DNA of 64,000 nucleotides from Streptomyces sennicomposti (lineage in GTDB: Bacteria > Actinomycetota > Actinomycetes > Streptomycetales > Streptomycetaceae): the NCBI RefSeq assembly GCF_019890635.1, contig NZ_JAIOAB010000008.1, positions 62,001 to 126,000 of the forward strand, given 5' to 3'. This document shows, piece by piece, positions 46,250 to 54,846 of this stretch. The notes beneath the pieces are model-generated. The model had not been told where the DNA came from and made no database searches. It worked only from the letters and a program-made list of their open reading frames with translations. How positions within the stretch are numbered: position 1 is the stretch's first letter; each line of letters opens with the position of its first letter. Made by a program: the position numbers and the translations under genes.

Positions 46250-48079
46250 ATGCAGTTCACCACCCGCCCCACCCTCCAGGGCACCTTCGGCATGGTGTCC
46301 TCCACCCACTGGCTCGCCTCCCAGTCGGCGATGGCCGTGCTGGAGGACGGCGGCAACGCCTACGACGCCGCCGTGGCCGGCGCCTTCGTGCTGCACGTGG
46401 TCGAACCGCACCTCAACGGCCCGGCCGGCGAGGCGCCGATCCTGCTCGCCCCGGCCGGCGGCGAGGTGCGGGTGCTGTGCGGGCAGGGCGTCGCCCCGGC
46501 CGGGGCGACCGTCGCCCACTACCGGGGCCTCGGCCTGGACCTCGTGCCCGGCACCGGACCGCTGGCCGCCGCCGTCCCGGGCGCCTTCGACGCCTGGCTG
46601 CTCCTGCTGCGCGACCACGGCACCAAGTCCCTGGACGAGGTCCTCAAGTACGCCATCGGCTACGCCGAGCACGGCCACGCGCCCGTCGAAGGCGTCGGCG
46701 CGACCGTCGAGACCGTACGGGAACTGTTCGAGACCGAGTGGACCTCGTCCGCCGAGGTCTACCTGCCCGGCGGGCGCGCCCCCGAGCCCGGCCGGCTGCT
46801 GCGCAACCCCGCGCTCGCCGCCACCTGGAGACGGCTGCTCGCCGAGACCGCCGGCACGGGCGGCCGGGAGGCGCGGATCGACGCCGCGCGCGAGGTGTGG
46901 CGCACCGGCTTCATCGCCGAGGCCCTGGTCCGCCAGGCCGGGCGGCCCACCCTGGACACCAGCGGCGAGCACCACACCGGCACCCTCACCGCCGCCGACC
47001 TCGCCGCCTGGTCCGCGGGTTACGAGACGCCCGCGACGTACGACTGGAACGGCTGGACCGTGTGCAAGCCGCGCCCCTGGAGCCAGGGCCCCGTCCTGCT
47101 CCAGCAACTCGCCCTGCTGCCGGATGAGTTGCCCGAGTATGGATCGGCCGACTGCCTCCATCTGCTGATCGAGGGCTGCAAACTGGCCATGGCCGACCGG
47201 GAGGCCTGGTACGGCGACGCCGCCGAAGTGCCGCTGGCCGACCTGCTGTCGGCCGAGTACAACGCCGGACGCCGCCGACTCGTCGGCGAGCAGGCCTCGT
47301 TGGAGCTGCGGCCCGGCAGCCCCGGCGGACGCGCCCCGCGGCTCGGCGCGCACGCCCGCCGGGCCGCCACGCGCGCGGCGCGGCACGGCGTCCCGGGCGT
47401 GGGCGAGCCCACCGTCGCCAAGCCGCCCACCTCCCCGGTGCCGGGCGAGCCCGTCGTCACCGGCGACGGTCACACCCGCGGCGACACCTGCCACCTCGAC
47501 GTGGCCGACCGCTGGGGCAACCTGGTCGCCGCCACACCCAGCGGGGGCTGGCTCCAGTCCAACCCCGTCGTGCCCGAACTCGGCTTCCCGCTCGGCACCC
47601 GGCTGCAGATGACCTGGCTGGAGGAGGGCCTGCCCAACTCGCTGACGCCCGGCCGCCGTCCGCGCACCACCCTCAGCCCGTCGATCGCCCTGCGCGGCGG
47701 CGAGCCCGTCCTCGCCTTCGGCACACCCGGCGGCGACCAGCAGGACCAGTGGCAACTGCACTTCTTCCTGGCCCTCGCCCTGCGCCCCGCCGTCCGCGGC
47801 GGCCTCGACCTCCAGGGCGCCGTGGACGCCCCGAACTGGCACCAGGACGGCCTGGTCGGGTCGTTCTTCCCGCGCGGGATGCGGCCCGGCAGCGTCACCG
47901 TCGAGTCCCGCACCGACCCCGCCACCGTCGCCGGACTGCGCCGCCGGGGCCATGACGTGACCGTCGGCGGCCCGTGGTCCGAGGGCCGGCTGTGCGCGGT
48001 CGCCCGGGACCCGGAGTCCGGCGTCCTGTCGGCGGCGGCGAACCCGCGCGGCATGCAGGGGTACGCGGTCGGCCGCTGA
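46250..48079 (+). CDS. Gamma-glutamyltransferase-family protein, cytoplasmic paralogue
   Basis: 609 residues, no signal peptide (begins MQFTTRPTLQGTFGMVSSTH). The fold is that of gamma-glutamyltransferases: AVLEDGGNAYDAAVAGAF, LNGPAGEAPILL, GPVLLQQLALLPDEL, GTPGGDQQDQWQLHFFLALA. The expected nucleophile is Thr413 in GDTCHLDVADRWGN; the usual second Thr (TTH) is Cys here. Such YwrD-like proteins act on gamma-glutamyl or related amide substrates inside the cell. A Gly/Arg-rich insert (GSPGGRAPRLGAHARRAATR) precedes the nucleophile. AGGTGA serves as ribosome site. No linked partner genes. Confidence 0.87.
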   Translation: MQFTTRPTLQGTFGMVSSTHWLASQSAMAVLEDGGNAYDAAVAGAFVLHVVEPHLNGPAGEAPILLAPAGGEVRVLCGQGVAPAGATVAHYRGLGLDLVPGTGPLAAAVPGAFDAWLLLLRDHGTKSLDEVLKYAIGYAEHGHAPVEGVGATVETVRELFETEWTSSAEVYLPGGRAPEPGRLLRNPALAATWRRLLAETAGTGGREARIDAAREVWRTGFIAEALVRQAGRPTLDTSGEHHTGTLTAADLAAWSAGYETPATYDWNGWTVCKPRPWSQGPVLLQQLALLPDELPEYGSADCLHLLIEGCKLAMADREAWYGDAAEVPLADLLSAEYNAGRRRLVGEQASLELRPGSPGGRAPRLGAHARRAATRAARHGVPGVGEPTVAKPPTSPVPGEPVVTGDGHTRGDTCHLDVADRWGNLVAATPSGGWLQSNPVVPELGFPLGTRLQMTWLEEGLPNSLTPGRRPRTTLSPSIALRGGEPVLAFGTPGGDQQDQWQLHFFLALALRPAVRGGLDLQGAVDAPNWHQDGLVGSFFPRGMRPGSVTVESRTDPATVAGLRRRGHDVTVGGPWSEGRLCAVARDPESGVLSAAANPRGMQGYAVGR

Positions 48080-48109
48080 GGCGGGATCGGCCGGGCCGGG
48101 CGGTGCGCG

Positions 48110-48262
48110 GTGTCCCCACGCCGCGGTGCCTCGGGGAGAGGCGCCGCGGGGCATCGAGGAGAGGCACCCCGGCGCATCGAGGAGACGCCCGCAGCGCCCC
48201 GGGGAGGCACCGCAGCGCCCCGGGGAGACGCACCGCAGCGCCCCCGGGAGACGCGCCGTGGG
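48110..48262. repeat. Degenerate tandem repeats of about 22 bp
   Basis: Units of the type GCCCCGGGGAGACGCACCGC (two clean copies near 48196-48240) extend leftward as weaker GCATCGAGGAGAGGCACC-like copies, about six in all, in the 276-bp gap between gamma-glutamyltransferase and the monophosphatase. Each contains a CCCCGGGG core. Confidence 0.7.
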
Positions 48263-48355
48263 CCCGCCCCTCGCGACGCCGGGTGTTCACGCCGATTCCA
48301 TCGGGTGTGCACCCAGGAGGCGGGCGTTGTCACAGGTCCGTGCTCTCATGGAGGC

Positions 48356-49228
48356 ATGATCGAAGAGACGGAAACCATCGAAGAGTTTCTCGTGCGCCAC
48401 TCGGCCGACGTGGAGGAGGCGGTCCGCACGGCCGCCGCGGCCGAGATCATGCCCCGCTTCCGCCGCCTGGCCGAGCACGAGATCGACCAGAAGTCCGGCC
48501 CGCACGACCTGGTGACGGACGCCGACCGGCTCGCCGAGCGGTACCTCACCGACCGGCTCGGCGCGCTGCTGCCCGGCTCGGTCGTGGTCGGCGAGGAGGC
48601 GGTGCACGCCGACCCCGCGGTCTACGACGCGCTGCACGGCGACGCGCCGGTCTGGATCGTGGACCCCGTGGACGGCACCCGCCAGTTCGTGCACGGCGAC
48701 CCCGACTTCTGCACGCTGGTCGCCCTCGCCCGCGGCGGGGTCCTGCTGGGCTCGTGGACCTACGCCCCCGCGCTCGACCTGATCGCCACCGCCGTACGCG
48801 GCCGGGGCGCCCTCCTCGACGGGCAGCCGCTGCGCTCGGGCACGCCCGACGCCGGCCGGGCCCTGCGCGTGGCCCACTCGCACCCCGACTACACCACCGA
48901 CGAACAGAAGCGCAGCCTGCTCGGCCTGTACCGGGACGGCGTCGAACCCCGCGCCTGCGGCTCGGCCGGCCTGGAGTACCTGGCCGTCGCCCGGGGCGAG
49001 CTGGACGCCACCGCCTTCAGCTGGGAGGCGGCCTGGGACCACGCGGCGGGCCTGCTGCTGGTCGAGGAGGCGGGCGGCGCCCACCTGACCCGCACCGGCG
49101 CACCGTTCCGCATCACCGGGGGCAACGCCCTCCCCTTCACGGCGGCCCGCGACGAGCGGACGGCCCACCGTATCGCCGCCCTCCTGACGGAACCGGCGGG
49201 GGAGCCGCGGGTCCCGTCGGCGGGGTGA
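48356..49228 (+). CDS. Inositol monophosphatase-family phosphatase
   Basis: 290 residues. The IMPase metal motifs are complete: VVVGEEAVHADP, WIVDPVDGTRQFVHGDPDF (DPxDGT) and FSWEAAWDHAAGLLLVEEAG (WDxAAG). The family includes inositol-1-phosphatase, histidinol-phosphatase and PAP phosphatase, and the substrate cannot be fixed here. The start ATG has GGAGG only two bases before it, too close for good spacing, yet no other in-frame start exists nearby. It follows the 22-bp repeat region. Confidence 0.88.
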   Translation: MIEETETIEEFLVRHSADVEEAVRTAAAAEIMPRFRRLAEHEIDQKSGPHDLVTDADRLAERYLTDRLGALLPGSVVVGEEAVHADPAVYDALHGDAPVWIVDPVDGTRQFVHGDPDFCTLVALARGGVLLGSWTYAPALDLIATAVRGRGALLDGQPLRSGTPDAGRALRVAHSHPDYTTDEQKRSLLGLYRDGVEPRACGSAGLEYLAVARGELDATAFSWEAAWDHAAGLLLVEEAGGAHLTRTGAPFRITGGNALPFTAARDERTAHRIAALLTEPAGEPRVPSAG

Positions 49229-49394
49229 GGCACCCTCCCCACGGCCCGGCTGCTGCGCGCCGCGGGGAGGCGCCTGGCCAGGCCGGCGGCCGGCACGGGC
49301 ACGTAGGCCGCCGGGACACGCAGGCCCGGCCGAACCAGACTCCCGAGGCCGCGTGCGGCCCGCCGGGGCACGGAGGTCGGCCACGCCCGTACGG

Positions 49395-49676
49395 CGTGGC
49401 CGTAGCGCCCGGGTGTCCGGCCCGCCGGGGCGAGGCCAGGCTCGGGACGGGGGACGAAGGCCGGGCCTGCGCGTGGCCGCCGAGCCCGGGTGAGCGGGCC
49501 GCCGGGCGCGAGGCCAGGCTCGGGACGAAGGCCGGGCCTGCGCGTGGCCGTAGCGCCCGGGTATCCGGCCCGCCGGGGGCGAGACCAGGCTCGGGACTAA
49601 GGCGAGGCCTGCGCATGGCCGCCGAGCCCAGGTGCGTCGGGCCGCTGGCCGCGAGACCAGGCCGGGGGCGGGGGCC
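49395..49676. repeat. About 70-bp tandem repeats, four copies
   Basis: Units alternate two versions of the left half (CGTGGCCGTAGCGCCCGGGT and CGTGGCCGCCGAGCCCGGGT) and share GAGGCCAGGCTCGGGAC and GAAGGCCGGGCCTGCG. Copies begin near 49395, 49470, 49541 and 49611; the fourth is truncated. The alternation suggests that a pair of units was duplicated as a block. Confidence 0.85.
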
Positions 49677-49681
49677 GGGCT

Positions 49682-49785
49682 CGGGCACCAAGGTCGGGCA
49701 TGGGCGCCGGGCACCAAGGTCGGGCACGGAGGCCGGGCACCAAGGTCGGGCACGCAGGCCGGGCACCAAGGCCGGGCACGCAGGC
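49682..49785. repeat. 26-bp minisatellite, four copies
   Basis: Four contiguous 26-bp units starting CGGGCACCAAGGTCGGGCA at 49682, 49708, 49734 and 49760; copies differ by one to five bases. They follow directly on the 70-bp array. Confidence 0.9.
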
Positions 49786-49871
49786 CGGGCTCGGGCTGAC
49801 GCCGGGCTCCCCGCCCCCCGGCGGGCGGCCGGCCCCGGCCGCCCGTCGCCGCCCCAGGACCAGGTCCCCCC

Positions 49872-49894
49872 GTGTCAGTCCCGCGGCATATCCT
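49872..49894 (+). promoter_or_regulatory. RecA-NDp/PafBC-type DNA-damage promoter before the FAD/macro/AlkA/Ogt genes
   Basis: GTGTCAGTC, eight bases, TATCCT: matches the fixed TGTCR and TAnnnT positions and spacing of the LexA-independent DNA-damage promoter; the -10 box is good. It ends 38 bases before the first start codon, with a transcription start expected near 49901. Confidence 0.75.
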
Positions 49895-49932
49895 GAGCGG
49901 CAGTGGCCATCGGCTGACGAAGGGGTCCCAAG

Positions 49933-51351
49933 GTGGCGTCGATGCTCGATGCGGTCGTGGTGGGTGCGGGGCCGAACGGGCTGACCGCGGCCGTGGAGCT
50001 GGCCCGGCGCGGCTTCTCCGTGGCCGTCTTCGAGGCCCGCGACACCGTCGGCGGCGGCGCCCGCACCGAGGAACTCACCCTGCCCGGCTTCCGCCACGAC
50101 CCCTGCTCCGCCGCCCACCCCCTCGGCGTCAACTCGCCCGCCTTCCGCGCCCTGCCCCTGGAGCGCCACGGCCTGCGCTGGCTCCACCCCGAGCTGCCCA
50201 TGGCGCACCCCTTCCCGGACGGCACCGCGGCCGTCCTGGCCCGCTCTGTCGCCGAGACGGCGGCCTCCTTCGGACCGCGCGACGCGGGCGCGTACCGCAG
50301 ACTGGTCGAGCCGTTCCTGCCCCGCTGGGACACCCTGGCCCGCGACTTCATGTCGCTGCCGCTCACCGCGCTGCCGCGCGACCCCGTCACCCTCGCCCGC
50401 TTCGGCCTCGCCGGACTGCCGCCCGCCACCTGGCTGATGCGCCGCTTCCACGACGAGCGGGCCAAGACCCTCCTCGCCGGCCTGGTCGCCCACGTCATGT
50501 CCCCGCTGAACGGCCTCGCCACCGGCGCCATCGGCCTGGTCTTCGCGCTGGCCGCGCACGCCCGCGGCTGGCCGCTGGCCCGCGGCGGCTCCCAGGCGAT
50601 CTCCGACGCCCTCGCCGGGTACCTGACGGAACTCGGCGGCGCGATCCACACCGACTACGAGGTCAAGCGGCTGGACGACCTGCCGCCCGCCCGCGCGTAC
50701 GTCTTCGACACCTCGCCCACCGCCCTGGCCCGCATCGCCGGCCTCGGCCGGTACTACGAGGGCTACCGCTACGGACCCGGCGTCTTCAAGATCGACTACG
50801 CGCTGGACGGCCCCGTCCCGTGGACCGCCGAGGCGCCCCGCGTCGCCGGCACCGTGCAGATCGGCGCGGACAGCGCGGAGATCGGCGCCGCGCTGAACGC
50901 CGCAGCGCGCGAGGGCCGCGCACCCGACCGGCCCTTCCTCATCACGGTCCAGCCCAGCGTCGTGGACCCCAGCCGCGCCCCGGCCGGCCGGCATGTCTTC
51001 TGGGCGTACGGTCACGTGCCCAACGGCTGGACCGGCGACCTCACCGACGCCGTCGAACGCCAACTGGAGCGCTACGCCCCCGGCTTCCGCGACCGCGTCC
51101 TCGCCCGCGCCACCGCGGGCCCGCCCGAACTCGCCGCCCGCGACGCCAACTACGTCGGCGGCGACATCGCCACCGGATCGGTCGCCGGACTCCGCCTGCT
51201 GCTGCGCCCCAGACCGACCCTGTTCCCGTACCACACCCGGCACCCGGCGGTGTTCATCTGCTCCTCGGCCACCCCGCCGGGCCCCGGAGTGCACGGCATG
51301 TCGGGGCACAACGCGGCCAAGGCGGTCTGGCGGAGGCTGAGACAGACATGA
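49933..51351 (+). CDS. FAD-dependent oxidoreductase, phytoene-dehydrogenase-like
   Basis: 472 residues from GTG 49933; ATG 49942 is an equally good start, directly before the Rossmann motif. The dinucleotide motif [20 protein letters not shown] and [20 protein letters not shown] at the N-terminus, plus the C-terminal [20 protein letters not shown], define the CrtI/COG1233 amine-oxidase-fold group. No other carotenoid genes are present. The next gene, a macro-domain protein, overlaps its stop (ATGA), and a DNA-damage-type promoter lies upstream. So a role in damage response is more likely than carotenogenesis, but its substrate is unknown. Confidence 0.87.
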   Translation: MASMLDAVVVGAGPNGLTAAVELARRGFSVAVFEARDTVGGGARTEELTLPGFRHDPCSAAHPLGVNSPAFRALPLERHGLRWLHPELPMAHPFPDGTAAVLARSVAETAASFGPRDAGAYRRLVEPFLPRWDTLARDFMSLPLTALPRDPVTLARFGLAGLPPATWLMRRFHDERAKTLLAGLVAHVMSPLNGLATGAIGLVFALAAHARGWPLARGGSQAISDALAGYLTELGGAIHTDYEVKRLDDLPPARAYVFDTSPTALARIAGLGRYYEGYRYGPGVFKIDYALDGPVPWTAEAPRVAGTVQIGADSAEIGAALNAAAREGRAPDRPFLITVQPSVVDPSRAPAGRHVFWAYGHVPNGWTGDLTDAVERQLERYAPGFRDRVLARATAGPPELAARDANYVGGDIATGSVAGLRLLLRPRPTLFPYHTRHPAVFICSSATPPGPGVHGMSGHNAAKAVWRRLRQT

Positions 51352-51860
51352 GCACCACGATCACCCTCGTCCAGGGCGACATCACCCGCCAGCGCGCCGA
51401 CGCCCTCGTCAACGCCGCCAACTCCTCCCTGCTCGGCGGCGGAGGAGTGGACGGCGCGATCCACCGCCGCGGCGGCCCCGCCATCCTGGCGGAGTGCCGC
51501 GCCCTGCGGGCCTCCCGCTACGGCAAGGGCCTGCCCACCGGCCGGGCGGTCGCCACCACGGCCGGCGACCTGGACGCCCGCTGGGTGATCCACACGGTCG
51601 GCCCGGTCTGGTCGGCGAGCGAGGACCGCTCCGAGCTGCTGGCCTCCTGCCACCGCGAGTCGCTACGGGTCGCCGACGAACTCGGCGCGCGCACCATCGC
51701 CTTCCCGGCGATCTCCACCGGCGTCTACCGCTGGCCGATGGACGACGCCGCCCGCATCGCCGTCGAGACGGTACGGAACACGCCGACGGCCGTCGAGGAG
51801 GTCCGCTTCGTCCTGTTCGACGAGCGGGCCCACGCCGCCTTCGCCGCCCGCCTCGGCTGA
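51348..51860 (+). CDS. Macro-domain protein (ADP-ribose-binding hydrolase, O-acetyl-ADP-ribose deacetylase-like)
   Basis: 170 residues, essentially a single macro domain: [40 protein letters not shown] (substrate loop 1), VIHTVGPVW and [20 protein letters not shown] (loop 2). MacroD-type enzymes remove ADP-ribose from proteins, nucleic acids or O-acetyl-ADP-ribose. The start overlaps the oxidoreductase stop, so the two are translationally coupled, and the DNA-repair genes alkA and ogt follow 92 bp downstream. That context hints at reversal of ADP-ribosylation during repair. Confidence 0.92.
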   Translation: MSTTITLVQGDITRQRADALVNAANSSLLGGGGVDGAIHRRGGPAILAECRALRASRYGKGLPTGRAVATTAGDLDARWVIHTVGPVWSASEDRSELLASCHRESLRVADELGARTIAFPAISTGVYRWPMDDAARIAVETVRNTPTAVEEVRFVLFDERAHAAFAARLG

Positions 51861-51952
51861 TCGGGACAGCCCCAGGCAGGCCGACGTCCATGTCGGATTC
51901 CCGCCAGCCCGGGGGCCCGCCGGTGCCCGATGCTGGACGCATGCAGAACGGG

Positions 51953-53488
51953 ATGCACACCGACCGGGACCGCTGCGTACGCGCCGTCCGGTCCAAGGAC
52001 GCCCGCTTCGACGGCTGGTTCTTCACCGCCGTCCTGACCACCGGCATCTACTGCCGGCCGAGCTGCCCCGCGGTGCCGCCCAAGCCGGAGAACATGGTCT
52101 TCCACCCCAGCGCCGCCGCCTGCCAGCAGGCCGGGTTCCGGGCCTGCAAGCGCTGCCGGCCCGACACCAGCCCCGGCTCCCCGGAGTGGAACCACCGCGC
52201 CGACCTCGTGGCCCGCGCCATGCGGCTGATCGCCGACGGCGTCGTGGACCGCGACGGCGTCCCCGGCCTCGCCGCCCGCCTCGGCTACAGCACCCGCCAG
52301 ATCGAACGCCAGCTCCTGGCCGAACTCGGCGCCGGACCCCTCGCGCTCGCCCGCGCCCAGCGCGCCCAGACCGCCCGGCTGCTGATCGAGACCACCGCCC
52401 TGCCGATGGCGGAGATCGCCTTCGCCGCCGGCTTCTCCTCCATCCGCTCCTTCAACGACACCGTGCGCGAGGTCTTCGCCCTGTCACCCAGCGCACTGCG
52501 CACCCGCGCACCCCGGCCCACCGCCACCGACCTCCCGAGTCGGCCCGCCGCCGCCGACCTGCCGCGCCGGCCCGCCGCCGGCCGGCCCCGCGCCGCCGTC
52601 CCCGGCACCCTCTCCCTGCGCCTCCCCTTCCGCGCCCCCCTCAACCCGGACAACCTCTTCGGCCACCTCGCGGCCACCGCCGTCCCCGGCGTCGAGGAAT
52701 GGCGCGACGGGGCGTACCGGAGGACCCTGCGCCTGCCCCACGGACCCGGCATCGCCGCGCTCACCCCGAGGCCGGACCACGTGGCCTGCCGGCTCACCCT
52801 CGCCGACCTGCGCGACCTGCCCGTGGCCATCAGCCGCTGCCGCCGCCTGCTCGACCTGGACGCCGACCCGGTCGCCGTCGACGACCAGCTGCGCACCGAC
52901 CCCGTACTCGCCCCGCTGGTCGACAAGGCTCCCGGCAGACGCGTGCCGCGCACGGTGGACGAGGCCGAGTTCGCCGTCCGGGCCGTCCTCGGCCAGCAGG
53001 TCTCCACGGCCGCCGCCCGCACCCACGCGGCCCGCCTGGTCACCGCCCACGGCGAACCGGTGGACGACCCCGAGGGCGGCCTCACCCACCTCTTCCCCGC
53101 CCCCGAGGCGCTGGCCGCGCTCGACCCCGAGTCGCTGGCCATGCCCCGCACCCGGCGCACCACGTTCACCACCCTCGTGCGCGAACTGGCCGGCGGCGGC
53201 ATCCGCCTGGGTGTGGAGAGCGACTGGCAGGAGACCCGCGCCCGGCTGCTGGCGCTGCCCGGCTTCGGCCCCTGGACGGTCGACGTCATCGCCATGCGCG
53301 CCCTCGGCGACCCCGACGCCTTCCTCCCCACCGACCTCGGCATCCGGCGCGCGGCGGCCGAACTCGGCCTGCCCGCGACGCCCGCCGCCCTCACCGCACG
53401 CGCGGCGGCCTGGCAGCCCTGGCGCGCCTACGCCGTGCAGTACCTGTGGGCCACCGACAGCCACCCGATCAACTTCCTGCCCGTCTGA
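51953..53488 (+). CDS. alkA: Ada-AlkA fusion: methyl-phosphotriester sensor, AraC HTH and 3-methyladenine DNA glycosylase
   Basis: 511 residues from ATG 51953 (ATG 51941 adds four). Domains: Ada zinc domain with four Cys (TTGIYCRPSCPAVPP, RACKRCRPDTSPGS), AraC-type helix-turn-helix (LAARLGYSTRQIERQL, FAAGFSSIRSFNDTVREVF), a Pro-rich linker with tandem TATDLPSRPAAADLPRRPAA, AlkA N-terminal domain, and the HhH-GPD glycosylase (FAVRAVLGQQVSTAAARTHA, LPGFGPWTVDVIAMRALGDP with catalytic Asp in FLPTDLGIR). The protein would sense methylphosphotriesters, activate transcription and excise alkylated bases. Ogt follows with a nine-base gap. Confidence 0.93.
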   Translation: MHTDRDRCVRAVRSKDARFDGWFFTAVLTTGIYCRPSCPAVPPKPENMVFHPSAAACQQAGFRACKRCRPDTSPGSPEWNHRADLVARAMRLIADGVVDRDGVPGLAARLGYSTRQIERQLLAELGAGPLALARAQRAQTARLLIETTALPMAEIAFAAGFSSIRSFNDTVREVFALSPSALRTRAPRPTATDLPSRPAAADLPRRPAAGRPRAAVPGTLSLRLPFRAPLNPDNLFGHLAATAVPGVEEWRDGAYRRTLRLPHGPGIAALTPRPDHVACRLTLADLRDLPVAISRCRRLLDLDADPVAVDDQLRTDPVLAPLVDKAPGRRVPRTVDEAEFAVRAVLGQQVSTAAARTHAARLVTAHGEPVDDPEGGLTHLFPAPEALAALDPESLAMPRTRRTTFTTLVRELAGGGIRLGVESDWQETRARLLALPGFGPWTVDVIAMRALGDPDAFLPTDLGIRRAAAELGLPATPAALTARAAAWQPWRAYAVQYLWATDSHPINFLPV

Positions 53489-53497
53489 GGACGCACC

Positions 53498-53983
53498 ATG
53501 AAGCAGCACACCGTCATCGACAGCCCCTACGGCCCGCTCACCCTCGTCGCCGACGACGGGGTCCTGTGCGGCCTCTACATGACCGACCAGCGCCACCGGC
53601 CCCCGCAGGAGACGTTCGGCCGTCCCGCCGCCACGGCCGCCTTCCACGCCGCCGGGGAACAACTGGCGGCCTACTTCGCGGGCGAGTTGAGGGAGTTCAC
53701 CCTCGAACTCAGCCTGACCGGCACCCCGTTCCAGCGCCGGGTGTGGGAGGAGCTGCGCCGCATCCCCTACGGCGCGACCCGCTCGTACGGCGAACTGGCC
53801 ACCGCACTCGGCGCGCCGGGCGCCTCGCGCGCCGTCGGTCTCGCCAACGGCCGCAATCCCGTCGGCATCATCGTCCCCTGCCACCGCGTGGTCGGCGCGA
53901 ACGGCAGCCTCACCGGCTACGGCGGCGGGCTGCCCCGCAAGCAGCGCCTGCTGGACCTGGAGACCGGCTCGGCCCTCTTCTGA
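53498..53983 (+). CDS. ogt: Methylated-DNA--protein-cysteine methyltransferase
   Basis: 161 residues. The active site PCHRVVGANGSLTGYGGGLP contains the acceptor Cys; the helix-turn-helix part reads TPFQRRVWEELRRIPYGATR and YGELATALGAPGASRAVG. It removes O6-alkyl groups from guanine in a single-turnover reaction. It is nine bases after alkA and shares its transcript. With the Ada-AlkA fusion it forms a complete adaptive-response pair. Confidence 0.94.
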   Translation: MKQHTVIDSPYGPLTLVADDGVLCGLYMTDQRHRPPQETFGRPAATAAFHAAGEQLAAYFAGELREFTLELSLTGTPFQRRVWEELRRIPYGATRSYGELATALGAPGASRAVGLANGRNPVGIIVPCHRVVGANGSLTGYGGGLPRKQRLLDLETGSALF

Positions 53984-54005
53984 CCGACCGGCCTCCCGGC
54001 CGCGC

Positions 54006-54028
54006 GGGGGCCGTGCTCACCGGCCCCC
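54006..54028. terminator. Bidirectional hairpin between convergent genes
   Basis: 8-bp arms GGGGGCCG / CGGCCCCC with loop TGCTCAC; the loop contains the stop codon of the minus-strand DUF7144 gene. It serves ogt and probably the opposite gene. Confidence 0.6.
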
Positions 54029-54448
54029 GGCCGCCCCGGCGGCGCCCCTGGCCAGGGCCCACACGATCACCAGGTCCAGGACCATCACGACGATGGACCA
54101 CACCGGGTAGTACGGGATGAACATGAACTGGGTGATCAGGCTGACCCCCGCCACCGCGATGCCGGCCCCCCGGCCCCAGCTCCTGCCGGCCAGGATCCCC
54201 ATGCCGGCGACGACCAGGGCCAGCCCGATCGCGAGATGGAGCCAGCCCCAGGAGGTCAGATCGAACCGGTACGCGTAACCGGGCGGGGAGAACAGGGTGT
54301 CCTGCGCGATGCCGGTGACGCCGAGGAGGATGCTGAGCGGGCCGCTCAGCATGAGCGCCGCCCCGGCGAACAGGGCCGCGCTGTCGATCGTCCCGCCCCT
54401 GCCGGGCCCGTCCCGCTCCGGGCGCGTCCTGCCGGAAGTCGTTGCCAT
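54017..54448 (-). CDS. DUF7144-like four-helix membrane protein
   Basis: 143 residues from ATG 54448. A polar N-terminus (MATTSGRTRPERDGPGRGGT) is followed by four membrane helices (AALFAGAALMLSGPLSILLG; LTSWGWLHLAIGLALVVAGM; GAGIAVAGVSLITQFMFIPY; VWSIVVMVLDLVIVWALARG). The WGWLHL and FIPYYPVWS segments are what I recall for DUF7144 proteins, common in actinobacteria and of unknown function. It is convergent with ogt. Confidence 0.82.
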   Translation of the reverse strand: MATTSGRTRPERDGPGRGGTIDSAALFAGAALMLSGPLSILLGVTGIAQDTLFSPPGYAYRFDLTSWGWLHLAIGLALVVAGMGILAGRSWGRGAGIAVAGVSLITQFMFIPYYPVWSIVVMVLDLVIVWALARGAAGAAGGR

Positions 54449-54623
54449 GGTCTTCGCCCTCCTGTCCTGCGCGGCCGCCGTGGCACACGGCTCTGCGCGA
54501 GGCGAACCACGCTCCCTTGCCAGCCTGACCGCGATTCCCCGCCGCCGCGACCGGGCGGGGCGGCCAGGTGCGCGAAACCGCGCTCGGGAGGCCCTTCCCG
54601 GCCACAGCACCAGCGTCCCGGGC

Positions 54624-54830
54624 ATGGCCAAGGCCTCTGTCCCGCTCGACGCCGATCTCGTCGTCGAGGCCATGGTGCTCGCCGGTGCGGGCAGGCCCCA
54701 GGACGCCGTCGAGCCGGCCGTCCGCGCCCTGCGTCGCACGCGGGCATCGCACGCGGGCCAGGACCGGGACCGCCGCGCACGACGAGGCGCTGCGCGAGGT
54801 GGACGGCAAGCCCCGCCAGGTGGACGGCCG
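54624..54830 (+). pseudogene. Frameshifted VapB-type antitoxin gene
   Basis: From ATG 54624 the frame reads MAKASVPLDADLVVEAMVLA and GAGRPQDAVEPAVRAL, the ribbon-helix-helix-like N-terminus of VapB-family antitoxins. The expected continuation (RGHRT ... DEALREVD) is found in the next frame as CVARGHRTRARTG and AAHDEALREVDGKPRQ. A single indel near 54725-54735 therefore splits the gene. No VapC toxin reading frame is adjacent. The gene is read as a dead remnant of a toxin-antitoxin pair; a sequencing error would be the alternative. Confidence 0.7.
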
Positions 54831-54846
54831 ACGCCGGGCCTGCCGG

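Larger units (their letters stand above)
49229..49932. other. 704-bp repeat-rich gene-free region
   Basis: No gene is supported. It consists largely of two repeat families (49395-49676 and 49682-49785, listed separately). The last 60 bases carry the DNA-damage-type promoter of the following operon. Both strands are open in several frames only because stop codons are rare at this GC content. Confidence 0.7.

Noticed and set aside
48327..48349. TTGTCACAG-N8-TCTCAT before the monophosphatase gene, resembling a fourth DNA-damage promoter
   Set aside because: The spacing is right, but the -10 box lacks the required TA (TCTCAT) and the gene has no repair role; the start codon would also lie too close.
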